Positions 9,065 through 17,388 of a DNA stretch of 64,000 nucleotides are shown here, in pieces; within the stretch, counting starts at the first letter, position 1, and every line of letters begins with the position of its first letter. The stretch covers positions 496,001 to 560,000 of the forward strand of contig NZ_QAYX01000025.1 of the NCBI RefSeq assembly GCF_003054705.1, read 5' to 3'. The notes beneath the pieces are model-generated. The model saw only the letters and a program-made list of their open reading frames with translations. It searched no databases and was not told where the DNA came from. The position numbers and the translations under genes are program-made. The stretch comes from Opitutus sp. ER46. GTDB lineage: Bacteria; Verrucomicrobiota; Verrucomicrobiia; Opitutales; Opitutaceae.

Positions 9065-9358
9065 GCCGGATGGTCGGCATGCGGTGCGGCTACCCGCGCG
9101 TGCGCTTTTCGTGAGGCGGGATGGGAGCGTGGTTCGTACGCCTCCGGCGTCGACAACTTGGAGCCGGTGACCCTGCAACTCGCCTAGTCCTTCCGCGACG
9201 GTTCGGTGGCTTCGACGGCGGAGTCAGCCGCCGCCGGGGCTAAGATTTGTCCGGGCCATTTCGGATTGTTCTGGGTTTTTGGGGCGGCAGGCGGGGCGGA
9301 ACTCGTTAACCATTGGCGCATGAGTCGAGTTACCCCCTCCCCAAGTCTGGATCGCGCC

Positions 9359-10747
9359 ATGCGCCGGTTTTCCCTGGCCTGGCGTCTGGGTGCAGCCCTC
9401 CTGGTCGGCCTTACGTGCGCGGCGCTCGGTGTGTCGGCGGCGGAAAAGCCGCAGCCGTGTCCGGAGCAGACCGCGATCGGCATGCCGGACTGGGTGCGGC
9501 ACGCGGTCGTGTACGAGGTGAACATCCGCCAGTACTCGGAGGCGGGCACGTTGGCGGCGGTGACGGCCGACCTGCCGCGGATCCGGGGGCTGGGCGTGGA
9601 TGTTCTCTGGCTGATGCCGATCCACCCGATCGGGGAGCAGAACCGGAAAGGGCCGCTCGGGAGCTACTACTCGATCCGAGACTATCTGGCCGTGAACCCG
9701 GAGTTCGGCACGAAGGAAGATTTCCGCCAGCTCGTGACGGCGGCGCACGCGCAGGGCCTGCGGGTGATCCTGGACTGGGTGGGGAACCACACCTCGTGGG
9801 ACAACCCGATGGCGAAGGAGCATCCCGAGTACTATGTGCGCGACGCGAAGGGAGTCTTCCAGCCGCCGACGGGCTTTGATTGGACGGACGTGATCCAGCT
9901 CGATTTCGCGAACCCTGCGGTGCTCGAGGCGCAGTACGCGCAGATGGCGTATTGGGTGAAGGAATTCGGCGTGAACGGATATCGCTGCGACTTCGCGACG
10001 GGCGTGCCGACTTCGTATTGGGATGCGCTCTTCGCGAAGCTCCGCCAGTTGCGACCGGACCTGTTCCTGCTATCGGAATCCGAGCTGCCGCAGCACCAGC
10101 TGAAGGCGTTCAACGTCAACTATGCTTTTTCGATGGCGGAGACCTTTGACGCCGTGGCGCAAGGGCGGGCGGGAGTCTCCCATCTCGACGACAATCTCGC
10201 GGCGATGCGGGCGACGTTCCCGGCGGGGGCGGCGCGGCTGTACTACACCAGCAATCACGACCGCAACAGTTGGGACGGGACGGAGTTCGAGCGGCTCGGT
10301 GGCGGCGCGGCGCCGCTGGCGGTGCTGACGTACGTCATCGATGGCGTGCCGCTGATCTACAACGGGCAGGAGATCGGCCTCGATCGCCGGCTGCAGTTCT
10401 TTGAGCGCGACCCGATCGTGTGGCGCTCGCATCCGCTGACCGGCTTTTATCGCACGTTGAACCAGCTCAAGCGCACGCACCCGGCGCTCGCGACCGGTGC
10501 GGCGATGCGGCGCATCGCGACCACCCGCAACGATGCGCTCTACGCGCTGGTGCGCGAGGCGCAGGGACAGCGGGTCGTCGCGTTGCTCAACCTCACCGCC
10601 CGCGACGTGAACGACGTGACCGCCTATGATCCCGCGTTGGCGGGAAATTGGCAGGATGTGTTTACCAGCGAGAAGGTGACGTTCAAGGCGACGACGCCGC
10701 TGGCGCTGAAAGCGTGGCAGTTTCGCGTGCTGGTATCCCAGCCCTGA
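9359..10747 (+). CDS. Secreted GH13 alpha-amylase family protein
   Basis: Alpha-amylase family enzyme of 462 residues acting on alpha-glucans or maltodextrins outside the cytoplasm. A signal peptide (RLGAALLVGLTCAALGVSAA) precedes a TIM barrel. Conserved GH13 regions are GLRVILDWVGNH, GYRCDFA with nucleophile Asp211, LLSESE with acid/base Glu240, and YYTSNHDRNS with Asp301. A short C-terminal beta domain follows (RVVALLNLTARDVN). The barrel is compact for GH13, with a minimal domain B. ATG 9359 begins the signal peptide; an upstream ATG at 9320 adds a non-signal-like stretch. It precedes an AraC regulator in the same direction, 184 bases away. Precise specificity (amylase, glucosidase or glucanotransferase) is not readable. 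Confidence 0.88.
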   Translation: MRRFSLAWRLGAALLVGLTCAALGVSAAEKPQPCPEQTAIGMPDWVRHAVVYEVNIRQYSEAGTLAAVTADLPRIRGLGVDVLWLMPIHPIGEQNRKGPLGSYYSIRDYLAVNPEFGTKEDFRQLVTAAHAQGLRVILDWVGNHTSWDNPMAKEHPEYYVRDAKGVFQPPTGFDWTDVIQLDFANPAVLEAQYAQMAYWVKEFGVNGYRCDFATGVPTSYWDALFAKLRQLRPDLFLLSESELPQHQLKAFNVNYAFSMAETFDAVAQGRAGVSHLDDNLAAMRATFPAGAARLYYTSNHDRNSWDGTEFERLGGGAAPLAVLTYVIDGVPLIYNGQEIGLDRRLQFFERDPIVWRSHPLTGFYRTLNQLKRTHPALATGAAMRRIATTRNDALYALVREAQGQRVVALLNLTARDVNDVTAYDPALAGNWQDVFTSEKVTFKATTPLALKAWQFRVLVSQP

Positions 10748-10931
10748 CCCGCAGGGCGATGGTCCCGACCGGCCGTGGAACCGGGCAACCGGCGCGCGGT
10801 CGGTCACTTGCACCTTACGCGTAACCTGCGGCCGGTTTTCGGTTGTATCGGCGGGGCACAACGCCAAGTTCCCCGCCATTCCCCTCCCCAGCGTCTGACC
10901 GTTTGATAATCCGGAAGAGCCGACGTCCCAC

Positions 10932-11915
10932 ATGAACGCCGTTTTCGATGCCCGGGCCTTGAGCCACCAGGATCGCGCCGAGATGCGCCAGATCTTCGAA
11001 CTGTGGATCAAACAGGTGGAGCATGGCCACCTGCGGCTGCGGATTCCGCACGAGGCGCGGCCGGTGCACGACCTCAAGGGAATGCACTATCATTACCGGC
11101 CGGAGATTTTCCTGCAGATCCACGGGCAGACGAATTTTCGGTTTCCACGGGAGCAGTTTGAGGTCGGGCCCGGCGAGATGTGCGTGGTGCCGGCCGGCGT
11201 GCCGCACGGCGAGACGGTGCAGCGCGAGACGGCGCATCCGTTCCGCAATCTGGTCGTGGGCTTCTACAACAACACGATCAGCCTGCATTTCGCGCACGAG
11301 GCGTCGCCCGGGCGGCCGGACATCCAGGCGATCGAGTTCTTCGACGCGCCCAATCTCGACGTCTTTCTCACGCTGACCAACAGCCTGGTCCACGCTCACG
11401 TCATGCAGGCGCCGGCGCGGGCGGCGGTCGTCAAGGGGCTGCTCCTCGCGCTGCTCGGGCTCTTCCGCAACATCGTCGAGACCGGCGCGGGGAGCCTGAA
11501 CAGCGACATCGGGAAGGTTTTCCAGGCGAAGTGCTTTGTCCGGGAGCAGTTCTCCAACGCGAACCTGCGCGTGCAGGACATCGCGGCGAACCTTGGGTGC
11601 TCGGCCGACTACCTGTCGCACCTGTTCCACACCGAGACGAAGGAACGGCTCACGCACTACATTCAGCGTATCCGGATTGAGGGTGCGATCCTCGCGCTCG
11701 AGACCACGGGCCTGAACATCTCCGAGATCGCCTACGCCAGCGGCTTCGCGGATCCGGCGTATTTCGCGCGCGTGTTCAAGCAGCACAAGGGCGTGTCGCC
11801 GCAGGAATTTCGGACGCAGCTCGATGCGCAGCGCAACCGGCGCGAGTCGCAGCCGAAGACCGTGTACGAGGACCGGCTCGACTTCACCCACGGCCAGCCC
11901 TGTTCGGCGCGCTGA
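10932..11915 (+). CDS. AraC-family transcriptional regulator with cupin domain
   Basis: Regulator of 327 residues. The N-terminal cupin-like sensor (HYHYRPEIFLQIHGQTNFRF, CVVPAGVPHGET) probably binds a sugar or metabolite. The C-terminal AraC domain at about residues 205-300 has two helix-turn-helix units: VQDIAANLGCSADYLSHLFH and ISEIAYASGFADPAYFARVF. It lies between the two GH13 genes and before the maltodextrin genes, so control of alpha-glucan use is a reasonable inference. The 184-base region upstream contains a GATAAT -10-like element at about 10904-10909. Confidence 0.88.
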   Translation: MNAVFDARALSHQDRAEMRQIFELWIKQVEHGHLRLRIPHEARPVHDLKGMHYHYRPEIFLQIHGQTNFRFPREQFEVGPGEMCVVPAGVPHGETVQRETAHPFRNLVVGFYNNTISLHFAHEASPGRPDIQAIEFFDAPNLDVFLTLTNSLVHAHVMQAPARAAVVKGLLLALLGLFRNIVETGAGSLNSDIGKVFQAKCFVREQFSNANLRVQDIAANLGCSADYLSHLFHTETKERLTHYIQRIRIEGAILALETTGLNISEIAYASGFADPAYFARVFKQHKGVSPQEFRTQLDAQRNRRESQPKTVYEDRLDFTHGQPCSAR

Positions 11916-12091
11916 GGGTTGGCGCGGTCTCGCGGCGGCCGGAGACGCGACCGGGCGGCGCGAAGGTATGACACGTGGCGCCCGCGGGCCCTGTAACTTT
12001 TCGCGGCGGGGCGGGTATTGAGGGCATGACCACAACGTCACGGCCCATCGGGGGCGGGGCGTTGGGTTGAAACCATCAATCCCTGCCCACC

Positions 12092-12451
12092 ATGTCCAAA
12101 TCCTCCCTGTCCGTTCTCTTCGCCGCCAGCCTGCTGGCGGCCTGCACCGCGTCCGCCCAGTCGCTCACCGCGACCACTTCGGCCAACAAGCCGCCGGCGC
12201 CGGTGTCCGTCGTCAACCCGACCGGCCTGCCGCCTTGGGCGCAGGACATGGTGCTCGAAATCTACGTGACGATCGACGAGCAGGGCGTGCCGCACGACAT
12301 CAGCTTCAAAGGCTGGGTGCCGGACAATCTGCAGGCGCAGCTCCTGCCCGTCTTCGCCAAGTGGCGGTTCTCCCCGAAAATCGAAAACGGCCAGCCCGTG
12401 GCCGGCCGCTTCCTGCTGCCGATCCGGTTGATCACCGCAGAGGCGAGCTGA
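12092..12451 (+). CDS. Small exported TonB C-terminal-like protein
   Basis: Protein of 119 residues with signal peptide (LSVLFAASLLAACTASAQS) and one domain resembling the C-terminal domain of TonB (VLEIYVTIDEQGVPHDISF, LLPVFAKWRFSPKIENG). It lacks the transmembrane anchor and Pro-rich linker of true TonB, so it is unlikely to transduce energy itself. The Cys near the signal cleavage site is not in a clean lipobox. The function is unknown. A role beside the TonB receptor at 14.5 kb is possible. Confidence 0.72.
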   Translation: MSKSSLSVLFAASLLAACTASAQSLTATTSANKPPAPVSVVNPTGLPPWAQDMVLEIYVTIDEQGVPHDISFKGWVPDNLQAQLLPVFAKWRFSPKIENGQPVAGRFLLPIRLITAEAS

Positions 12452-12481
12452 GCTTTCGCCCTACGCGTGCGGCGGCGGCCC

Positions 12482-14170
12482 TCAAGGCGCCCGCCAGCGC
12501 ACGACGTACAGCGTGAGCGGCGCGAGCTCCGCGAGCGGAGCGTACTGGGCGAATCCGCCCTGGGCGTTTGTTTGCACCGCGGCGACCGCTGCGCCCTGCA
12601 GCAGCTCCGTGGCGGTCCAGCCGACCTGGATACAAGAGACGACGGCGGACAACTGCGGGCCAGGCCGGGGGCGCGCCGTGAAGTTGGCGATGACGAGGAC
12701 GACCTCCGCCGGCGTTTGCCGGAGCGTGGCGTACACGGAACGATCGTTCCCAGTCACGGCGACCGGCTGGCCGTGGCGCAGCGCGGGCGAATTTGCGTTG
12801 AGCCGGACAAGTCGCCGGTAAAGCGCGAGCATCGAGTGCGGATCGGCCTCCTGGGTCGCCACGTTCTCGGTGGCGATGGCGGCCGTGAGCGGGTGCCACG
12901 GTGCGACCCCGGCGGGTGTGAAGCCCGCATGGGGCGACTCGGGCGTCCACGGCATCGGCGTGCGCAACTCCGGATCCGGCTTGGCGCCACGGAGCCCAAG
13001 TTCCTCGCCGTAATAGACGAAGGGCACGCCCGGAAGGGTGAACAGCACGGCGGTGGCGAGGCGGGTGCGGGCGAGGTCGCCGCCGAGTTGGGTAATCGCG
13101 CGCTCCTGGTCGTGGTTGGTGAGGATCGTGGCCCAGGGCGCGTCGTTGCCGTAGAGTTGGCCGAGCTGGGTGAGCGCCTGCTGCAGGATGCCGGGCGTTT
13201 CCAGCCGCACGGCCTGGATCGTGGCCTTGGCCAGGTCGAACTCGAAGGCGCTGTCGAGGGAACCACCGCGGAGGTTGCGGGTGACCTCGCGCATGTCCGC
13301 GGTGTTCTCGCCGATGACGAACGCGTCCGGTTTTACCTGGTGGCAGTAGGCGGTGAACTCACGCAGCCATTGCCGCGTCTCCTCGGTGTCCTGCAGGGCG
13401 TCGCCGGTCTCGCAAAAGTAGCGCACGGCGTCGAGCCGGAGGCCGTCTACGCCCACGTCCCGCAGCCAGAAGGCGGCGGCGCGCCGATGGTGGGCGGTGA
13501 CGGCGGGATGGCGGAAGTTCCAGTCGGGCATGTCTGGCGAAAAGACGGCGTAGTAGAAATCCCGGCCGGCCGGATACCACACCCACTGTCCCCAGGGGCC
13601 GGCGAGCTGCTCGGGCAGCGGCGCGAAGCGGAACAGCTCCCGTGCCTTCTGGCCGCCGGGGAGCGTGCCATCGGCCAGCGCGGCGACGAACCAGGGGTGG
13701 GCGGACGAACTGTGGTTGAGGACGAAGTCGATGATGACCCGGATGCCGCGGCGGTGGGCCTCGGCGACAAAGCGCTTCATGAGGGCGATGTCACCATATT
13801 GTGGATTCACGGCGAAGTAGTCGGTTACGTCGTAGCCGTGATAGCTGGGCGATGGGTGGATCGGCATGAGCCAGACGGCATTCACGCCCAGGGAGGTGCC
13901 GGCGGCGCCACGGCCGTCGTTGAGATGATCGAGGCGCTCGATCGCGCCCTGCAGATCCCCGATGCCGTCGCCGGCGAGCGGGCCCGTGCGGGCGTCGGCA
14001 AAGGAGCGGACGAAGATCTCGTAGAAGGTGGCCTCGCGCCACCAGCCGACCGGGGGATCATCCGGCGCCGGGGTTGCACTCAGGGAGGACAAACCGGAGA
14101 CCAGACCGGCTCCGGCGCAGGCGAGGAGGGCGCGGAACGAGGCGCGCCAAGGGGAACGCAGCGAACGCAT
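12482..14170 (-). CDS. Secreted GH13 alpha-glucosidase/amylase
   Basis: Second GH13 enzyme, 562 residues, with a signal peptide (FRALLACAGAGLVSGLSSLSA). The barrel starts with WWREATFYEIFVRSF. Conserved regions are GIRVIIDFVLNH, VDGLRLDAVR with nucleophile Asp247, AFVIGENT with acid/base Glu288, and ILTNHDQERA with Asp354. A C-terminal beta-sandwich of about 80 residues closes the protein. Region sequences resemble the oligo-1,6-glucosidase, trehalose synthase and alpha-amylase subfamilies. ATG 14170 was chosen over GTG 14200 because it starts the basic N-region of the signal peptide. Divergently transcribed from the large TonB receptor. Confidence 0.87.
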   Translation of the reverse strand: MRSLRSPWRASFRALLACAGAGLVSGLSSLSATPAPDDPPVGWWREATFYEIFVRSFADARTGPLAGDGIGDLQGAIERLDHLNDGRGAAGTSLGVNAVWLMPIHPSPSYHGYDVTDYFAVNPQYGDIALMKRFVAEAHRRGIRVIIDFVLNHSSSAHPWFVAALADGTLPGGQKARELFRFAPLPEQLAGPWGQWVWYPAGRDFYYAVFSPDMPDWNFRHPAVTAHHRRAAAFWLRDVGVDGLRLDAVRYFCETGDALQDTEETRQWLREFTAYCHQVKPDAFVIGENTADMREVTRNLRGGSLDSAFEFDLAKATIQAVRLETPGILQQALTQLGQLYGNDAPWATILTNHDQERAITQLGGDLARTRLATAVLFTLPGVPFVYYGEELGLRGAKPDPELRTPMPWTPESPHAGFTPAGVAPWHPLTAAIATENVATQEADPHSMLALYRRLVRLNANSPALRHGQPVAVTGNDRSVYATLRQTPAEVVLVIANFTARPRPGPQLSAVVSCIQVGWTATELLQGAAVAAVQTNAQGGFAQYAPLAELAPLTLYVVRWRAP

Positions 14171-14512
14171 ATCGGGAGGGGGAGTGGGGAGAGCGTGCAC
14201 GAGCGAGGACCCGGGTCAAAGGCCGGCAGGAAGACAAATCATAGGCAGGCTGGAATATTCTTGGGTGCCTGATGCGAGGCGACGGCGCGAAGGGGCGCGC
14301 CAGCCGGCTGGGCTGGGGCGGCATCCAAGATTTTTCCTACCCATCTCAGTTTTCTGTGCCGAAACCGCATGGCGGGGCGCGGGCCGTTGCCGCACGGTTT
14401 GATACTGCCGCGACCCCTGATGCGGCGGTTTTCCAACCAACCAACCAGCCAAGCGCCCGGCTACCCCCGGGCTGTCGTCAGTACCTCCGGAATGGAGAGA
14501 TTCGCACCCCCC
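14171..14512. promoter_or_regulatory. Divergent regulatory region of the maltodextrin locus
   Basis: A 342-base gap between a minus-strand GH13 gene and the plus-strand TonB receptor gene, which must hold promoters for both. Two hairpins precede the receptor: GCCGC/GCGGC at 14407-14426 followed by GGTTTT, and GCCCGG/CCGGGC at 14455-14472. The first looks like a weak attenuator. No clear promoter consensus is visible. Confidence 0.45.
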
Positions 14513-17308
14513 ATGCAAAACCGCACAAGCAAAGCAAACGTACGTCGGCGCCTTCTGCAGGGCGCCGCGCTGGCCATGCTGCTGACGCAGTCGGCCATTA
14601 CGGCCGCAGGGCAGACCGCCCCGGCCGCCACCCCCACAAACGATCCTGCGGCGCCGGCGAAGGAGGCCCCTGCCGCTGAACCCATTGTCAAACTTGACGA
14701 GTACCGCGTGACCGCGGGCTTCGCCAGCAGTCTCACGGTGGCGGCGACGGCCAAGGCCGAAGCGCCCACCATCACGGAAGTCGTCATCGCCGAGGATATC
14801 GGCAAGCTTCCCGACATCAGCATCGCGGATTCGCTGGCCCGGTTGCCCGGCTTGGCGACCCAGCGGCTCAATGGCCGCAGCGAAGTGATCAACATCCGCG
14901 GCCTGCCCGGTGATTTCAGCACGGCCCTGTTCAATGGCCGCGAGCAGGTCAGCAGCGGCAGCAATCGCTCGGTCGAGTTCGACCAGTACCCCGCGGAGTT
15001 GCTGAGCGGCGCCGTGGTGTACAAGACGGCCGATGCCTCGCTGATCGGCCAGGGCCTTTCCGGCACGGTCGACATGCGCACGGTGCGCCCGCTCTCGCAG
15101 GGCAAGCGCACCATCGCGTTCAACGCCCTGTACGAGCGCACGCAGTTCGAGCCGCTCGTCGCGGGCACGGAACGCGACGGCAAGCGCGCGTCGATCTCCT
15201 ACATCGACCAGTTCATGGACGGTAAGCTCGGCGTCGCCGTCGGGTTTGCCCACGCCGATGACCCGGGCCAGGGCAAGCAGTGGAATGCCTGGGGCTATCC
15301 CAACGTCGACGCGTCCGTCGCCACGGGTGCGCCTTACGTGCTGGGCGGCGCGAAGCCGTTCGTGCGTTCGAGCCAGATGAAGCGCAACGGCTTCATGGGC
15401 GTCGTGGAGTTCAAGCCCAACAGTTTCTTCCACACGACGTTCGATCTGTTCCGCTCGAAGTTTAAGGAGGACCAGTCGCTCAAGGGCATCGAGATCCCGC
15501 TGCAGTGGAGCTCCGCGACGCTGCAACCCGGCTTCACCGTTGACCGTGGCGTCATCACCAAGGCGACCTACGGCAATGTCTTCGGGGTGGCGCGCAACGA
15601 CGGCGTGTTCCGCAACAACGACATCTGGGCGCTTGGCTGGAACCTCAAGTTCGGCGACGGCACCGGCTGGACCACGGTCGCGGACCTGAGCTACTCCCGC
15701 ATCTATCGCAAGGACATCGTGCTCGAGACCTATTCGGGCTACGGCGCCAACCAGGCCGGCACGGCGGATCGCCTCACCTACCAGCTGCAAGGCAGCACCG
15801 GCGCGATCTTCACGCCGACGCTCGACTATACCAATGCCACGCTGATGAAGCTCTCGAGCCCGCAAGGCTGGGGTGGCGACGTGGTGTCCGGTGGCCAAGT
15901 CGGCTATCTGAAGTACATCCCGACGACCGACTCGCTCGCGGCCGCGAAGATCTCCACGAAGCACGATCTGAACTTCATCTTCAGCAGCTTTGAGGTCGGC
16001 GCGCACGTGAACCGCCGCACGAAGTCGGAGATCGAGGACGGCTACTATCTCGCGTTGCCGAATGGTGCGGCCACGGCTCCGTTGCCGACGCTGACCGGCA
16101 TCACCGACCTCAGCTTCATCGGCATCAAGGGCCTCGCTTCCTATGACCCGATCCAGGCCCTCAGCAGCGGCACGTACCGCGCGATCAAGAATCCGAATGC
16201 GGACGTGATTTCCGCGGCCTGGAACGTGAAAGAGGAAATCTCGCTGGCGTTCCTGCAGTTGAATATCAACCGGAAGCTCGGCTCGCTGCCGCTGACCGGC
16301 AACCTCGGCGGCCAAGTCGTCAACACCGACCAGAGCTCGACCGGCCTATCGGCGATTCCGATCAACGGCGCGACCCGTACGGTGCCGACCACGGGCGGCA
16401 AGAAGTACACCAACTTCCTCCCGAGCCTGAACCTGACGCTGAAGGTCACGCCGAAGACCCAGGTGCGCATGAGCCTCGCCCGGCAGCTCGCCCGCCAGCG
16501 CATGGCGGACATGGCGGCCGGCATGAACGTCGGTTACAACGCGGCCCTCGCGAACTCCACGGACCCGTACAACAGCGCGTTCAGCGCCTCGGGCGGCAAC
16601 CCCGAGCTGCGGCCCTGGGAGTCGAACTCCTTCGACCTCTCGCTCGAGCACTACTTCCACGACAACAAGGGCTACGTCGCGCTGGCCGGCTTCTACAAGG
16701 ACCTGCGCACGTACACCTACTCGCAGAAGACGATCGCCGACTTCTCCGGCTATCCGACGACCGGCGGCACGCCGGCGACCTTCCTTGGCGCGGTGAACCG
16801 TCCGGCGAACGGCCAGGGTGGCTCGATCAAAGGCCTCGAGACCTCGGTGCAGCTGCCGAGCGAACTGCTGCTGCCCGCGGTGCGCGGCTTCGGTGTCGTC
16901 CTTGGCGGCGCCTACACCGAGAGCGCGATCGCGCCCTATGGCCCGGGCTCGCAGAACACCCCGATCCCGGGCTTCTCCCGCAAGGTCGGCACCGCGACGC
17001 TCTACTATGAGCGCAACGGCTTCTCGGCCCGCGTGAGCACGCGGTATCGCTCCAAGTTCCGCGCCAACATCTACACGTTCGGCCCCCGCGGGGACAACTT
17101 CCAGACCGTCATGGCGCAGAAGTTGATCGACGCGCAGGTGAGCTACGCCTTCCAGAAGGGCTCGTTGAAGGGGCTCACGTTCGTCATCCAGGCCTACAAC
17201 CTGAACAACGAACCTGAGGTCACGTATCAGAACGAGGACTCGCGCCTGGTGACGAACTACCAGAAGTACGGCGCTTGGTACTCGGCCGGCGTCTCGTACA
17301 AGTTCTGA
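14513..17308 (+). CDS. TonB-dependent receptor (maltodextrin-type)
   Basis: Outer-membrane transporter of 931 residues. A signal peptide (LLQGAALAMLLTQSAITAAG) precedes an Ala/Pro-rich segment, then a plug with EVVIAEDIGKLPDISIADSL and LPGLATQRLNGRSE, typical of the Xanthomonas/Caulobacter TonB receptor type. The family includes maltodextrin receptors such as Caulobacter MalA. The barrel ends in VSYKF with the usual terminal Phe. It is followed by GH31, MalQ and a sugar MFS transporter in the same direction, which supports alpha-glucan uptake. ATG 14513 places the signal peptide at the N-terminus; ATG 14492 is an alternative. Confidence 0.88.
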   Translation: MQNRTSKANVRRRLLQGAALAMLLTQSAITAAGQTAPAATPTNDPAAPAKEAPAAEPIVKLDEYRVTAGFASSLTVAATAKAEAPTITEVVIAEDIGKLPDISIADSLARLPGLATQRLNGRSEVINIRGLPGDFSTALFNGREQVSSGSNRSVEFDQYPAELLSGAVVYKTADASLIGQGLSGTVDMRTVRPLSQGKRTIAFNALYERTQFEPLVAGTERDGKRASISYIDQFMDGKLGVAVGFAHADDPGQGKQWNAWGYPNVDASVATGAPYVLGGAKPFVRSSQMKRNGFMGVVEFKPNSFFHTTFDLFRSKFKEDQSLKGIEIPLQWSSATLQPGFTVDRGVITKATYGNVFGVARNDGVFRNNDIWALGWNLKFGDGTGWTTVADLSYSRIYRKDIVLETYSGYGANQAGTADRLTYQLQGSTGAIFTPTLDYTNATLMKLSSPQGWGGDVVSGGQVGYLKYIPTTDSLAAAKISTKHDLNFIFSSFEVGAHVNRRTKSEIEDGYYLALPNGAATAPLPTLTGITDLSFIGIKGLASYDPIQALSSGTYRAIKNPNADVISAAWNVKEEISLAFLQLNINRKLGSLPLTGNLGGQVVNTDQSSTGLSAIPINGATRTVPTTGGKKYTNFLPSLNLTLKVTPKTQVRMSLARQLARQRMADMAAGMNVGYNAALANSTDPYNSAFSASGGNPELRPWESNSFDLSLEHYFHDNKGYVALAGFYKDLRTYTYSQKTIADFSGYPTTGGTPATFLGAVNRPANGQGGSIKGLETSVQLPSELLLPAVRGFGVVLGGAYTESAIAPYGPGSQNTPIPGFSRKVGTATLYYERNGFSARVSTRYRSKFRANIYTFGPRGDNFQTVMAQKLIDAQVSYAFQKGSLKGLTFVIQAYNLNNEPEVTYQNEDSRLVTNYQKYGAWYSAGVSYKF

Positions 17309-17388
17309 GTCAACGCCCGGTTTCCCGCGCATTGAGGTGCGGCCGGCCGGCAGACCGCCGCCGGCCGCATCCTTAACCTCGGTTTTCC

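Larger units (their letters stand above)
8756..9358. other. 603-base divergent intergenic region
   Basis: This gap between the minus-strand HEAT-repeat gene and the plus-strand GH13 gene holds repeat block 2, the 17-bp direct repeats and about 300 bases in which I see no gene. Weak open frames here consist of repeat translation only and look non-coding. Confidence 0.5.

Noticed and set aside
8577-9170. Plus-strand open frame covering repeat block 2 and the 17-bp direct repeats
   Set aside because: Its translation is antisense to the HEAT-repeat gene, then repeat-derived (SRYSGIMSRYS). No protein-like features.
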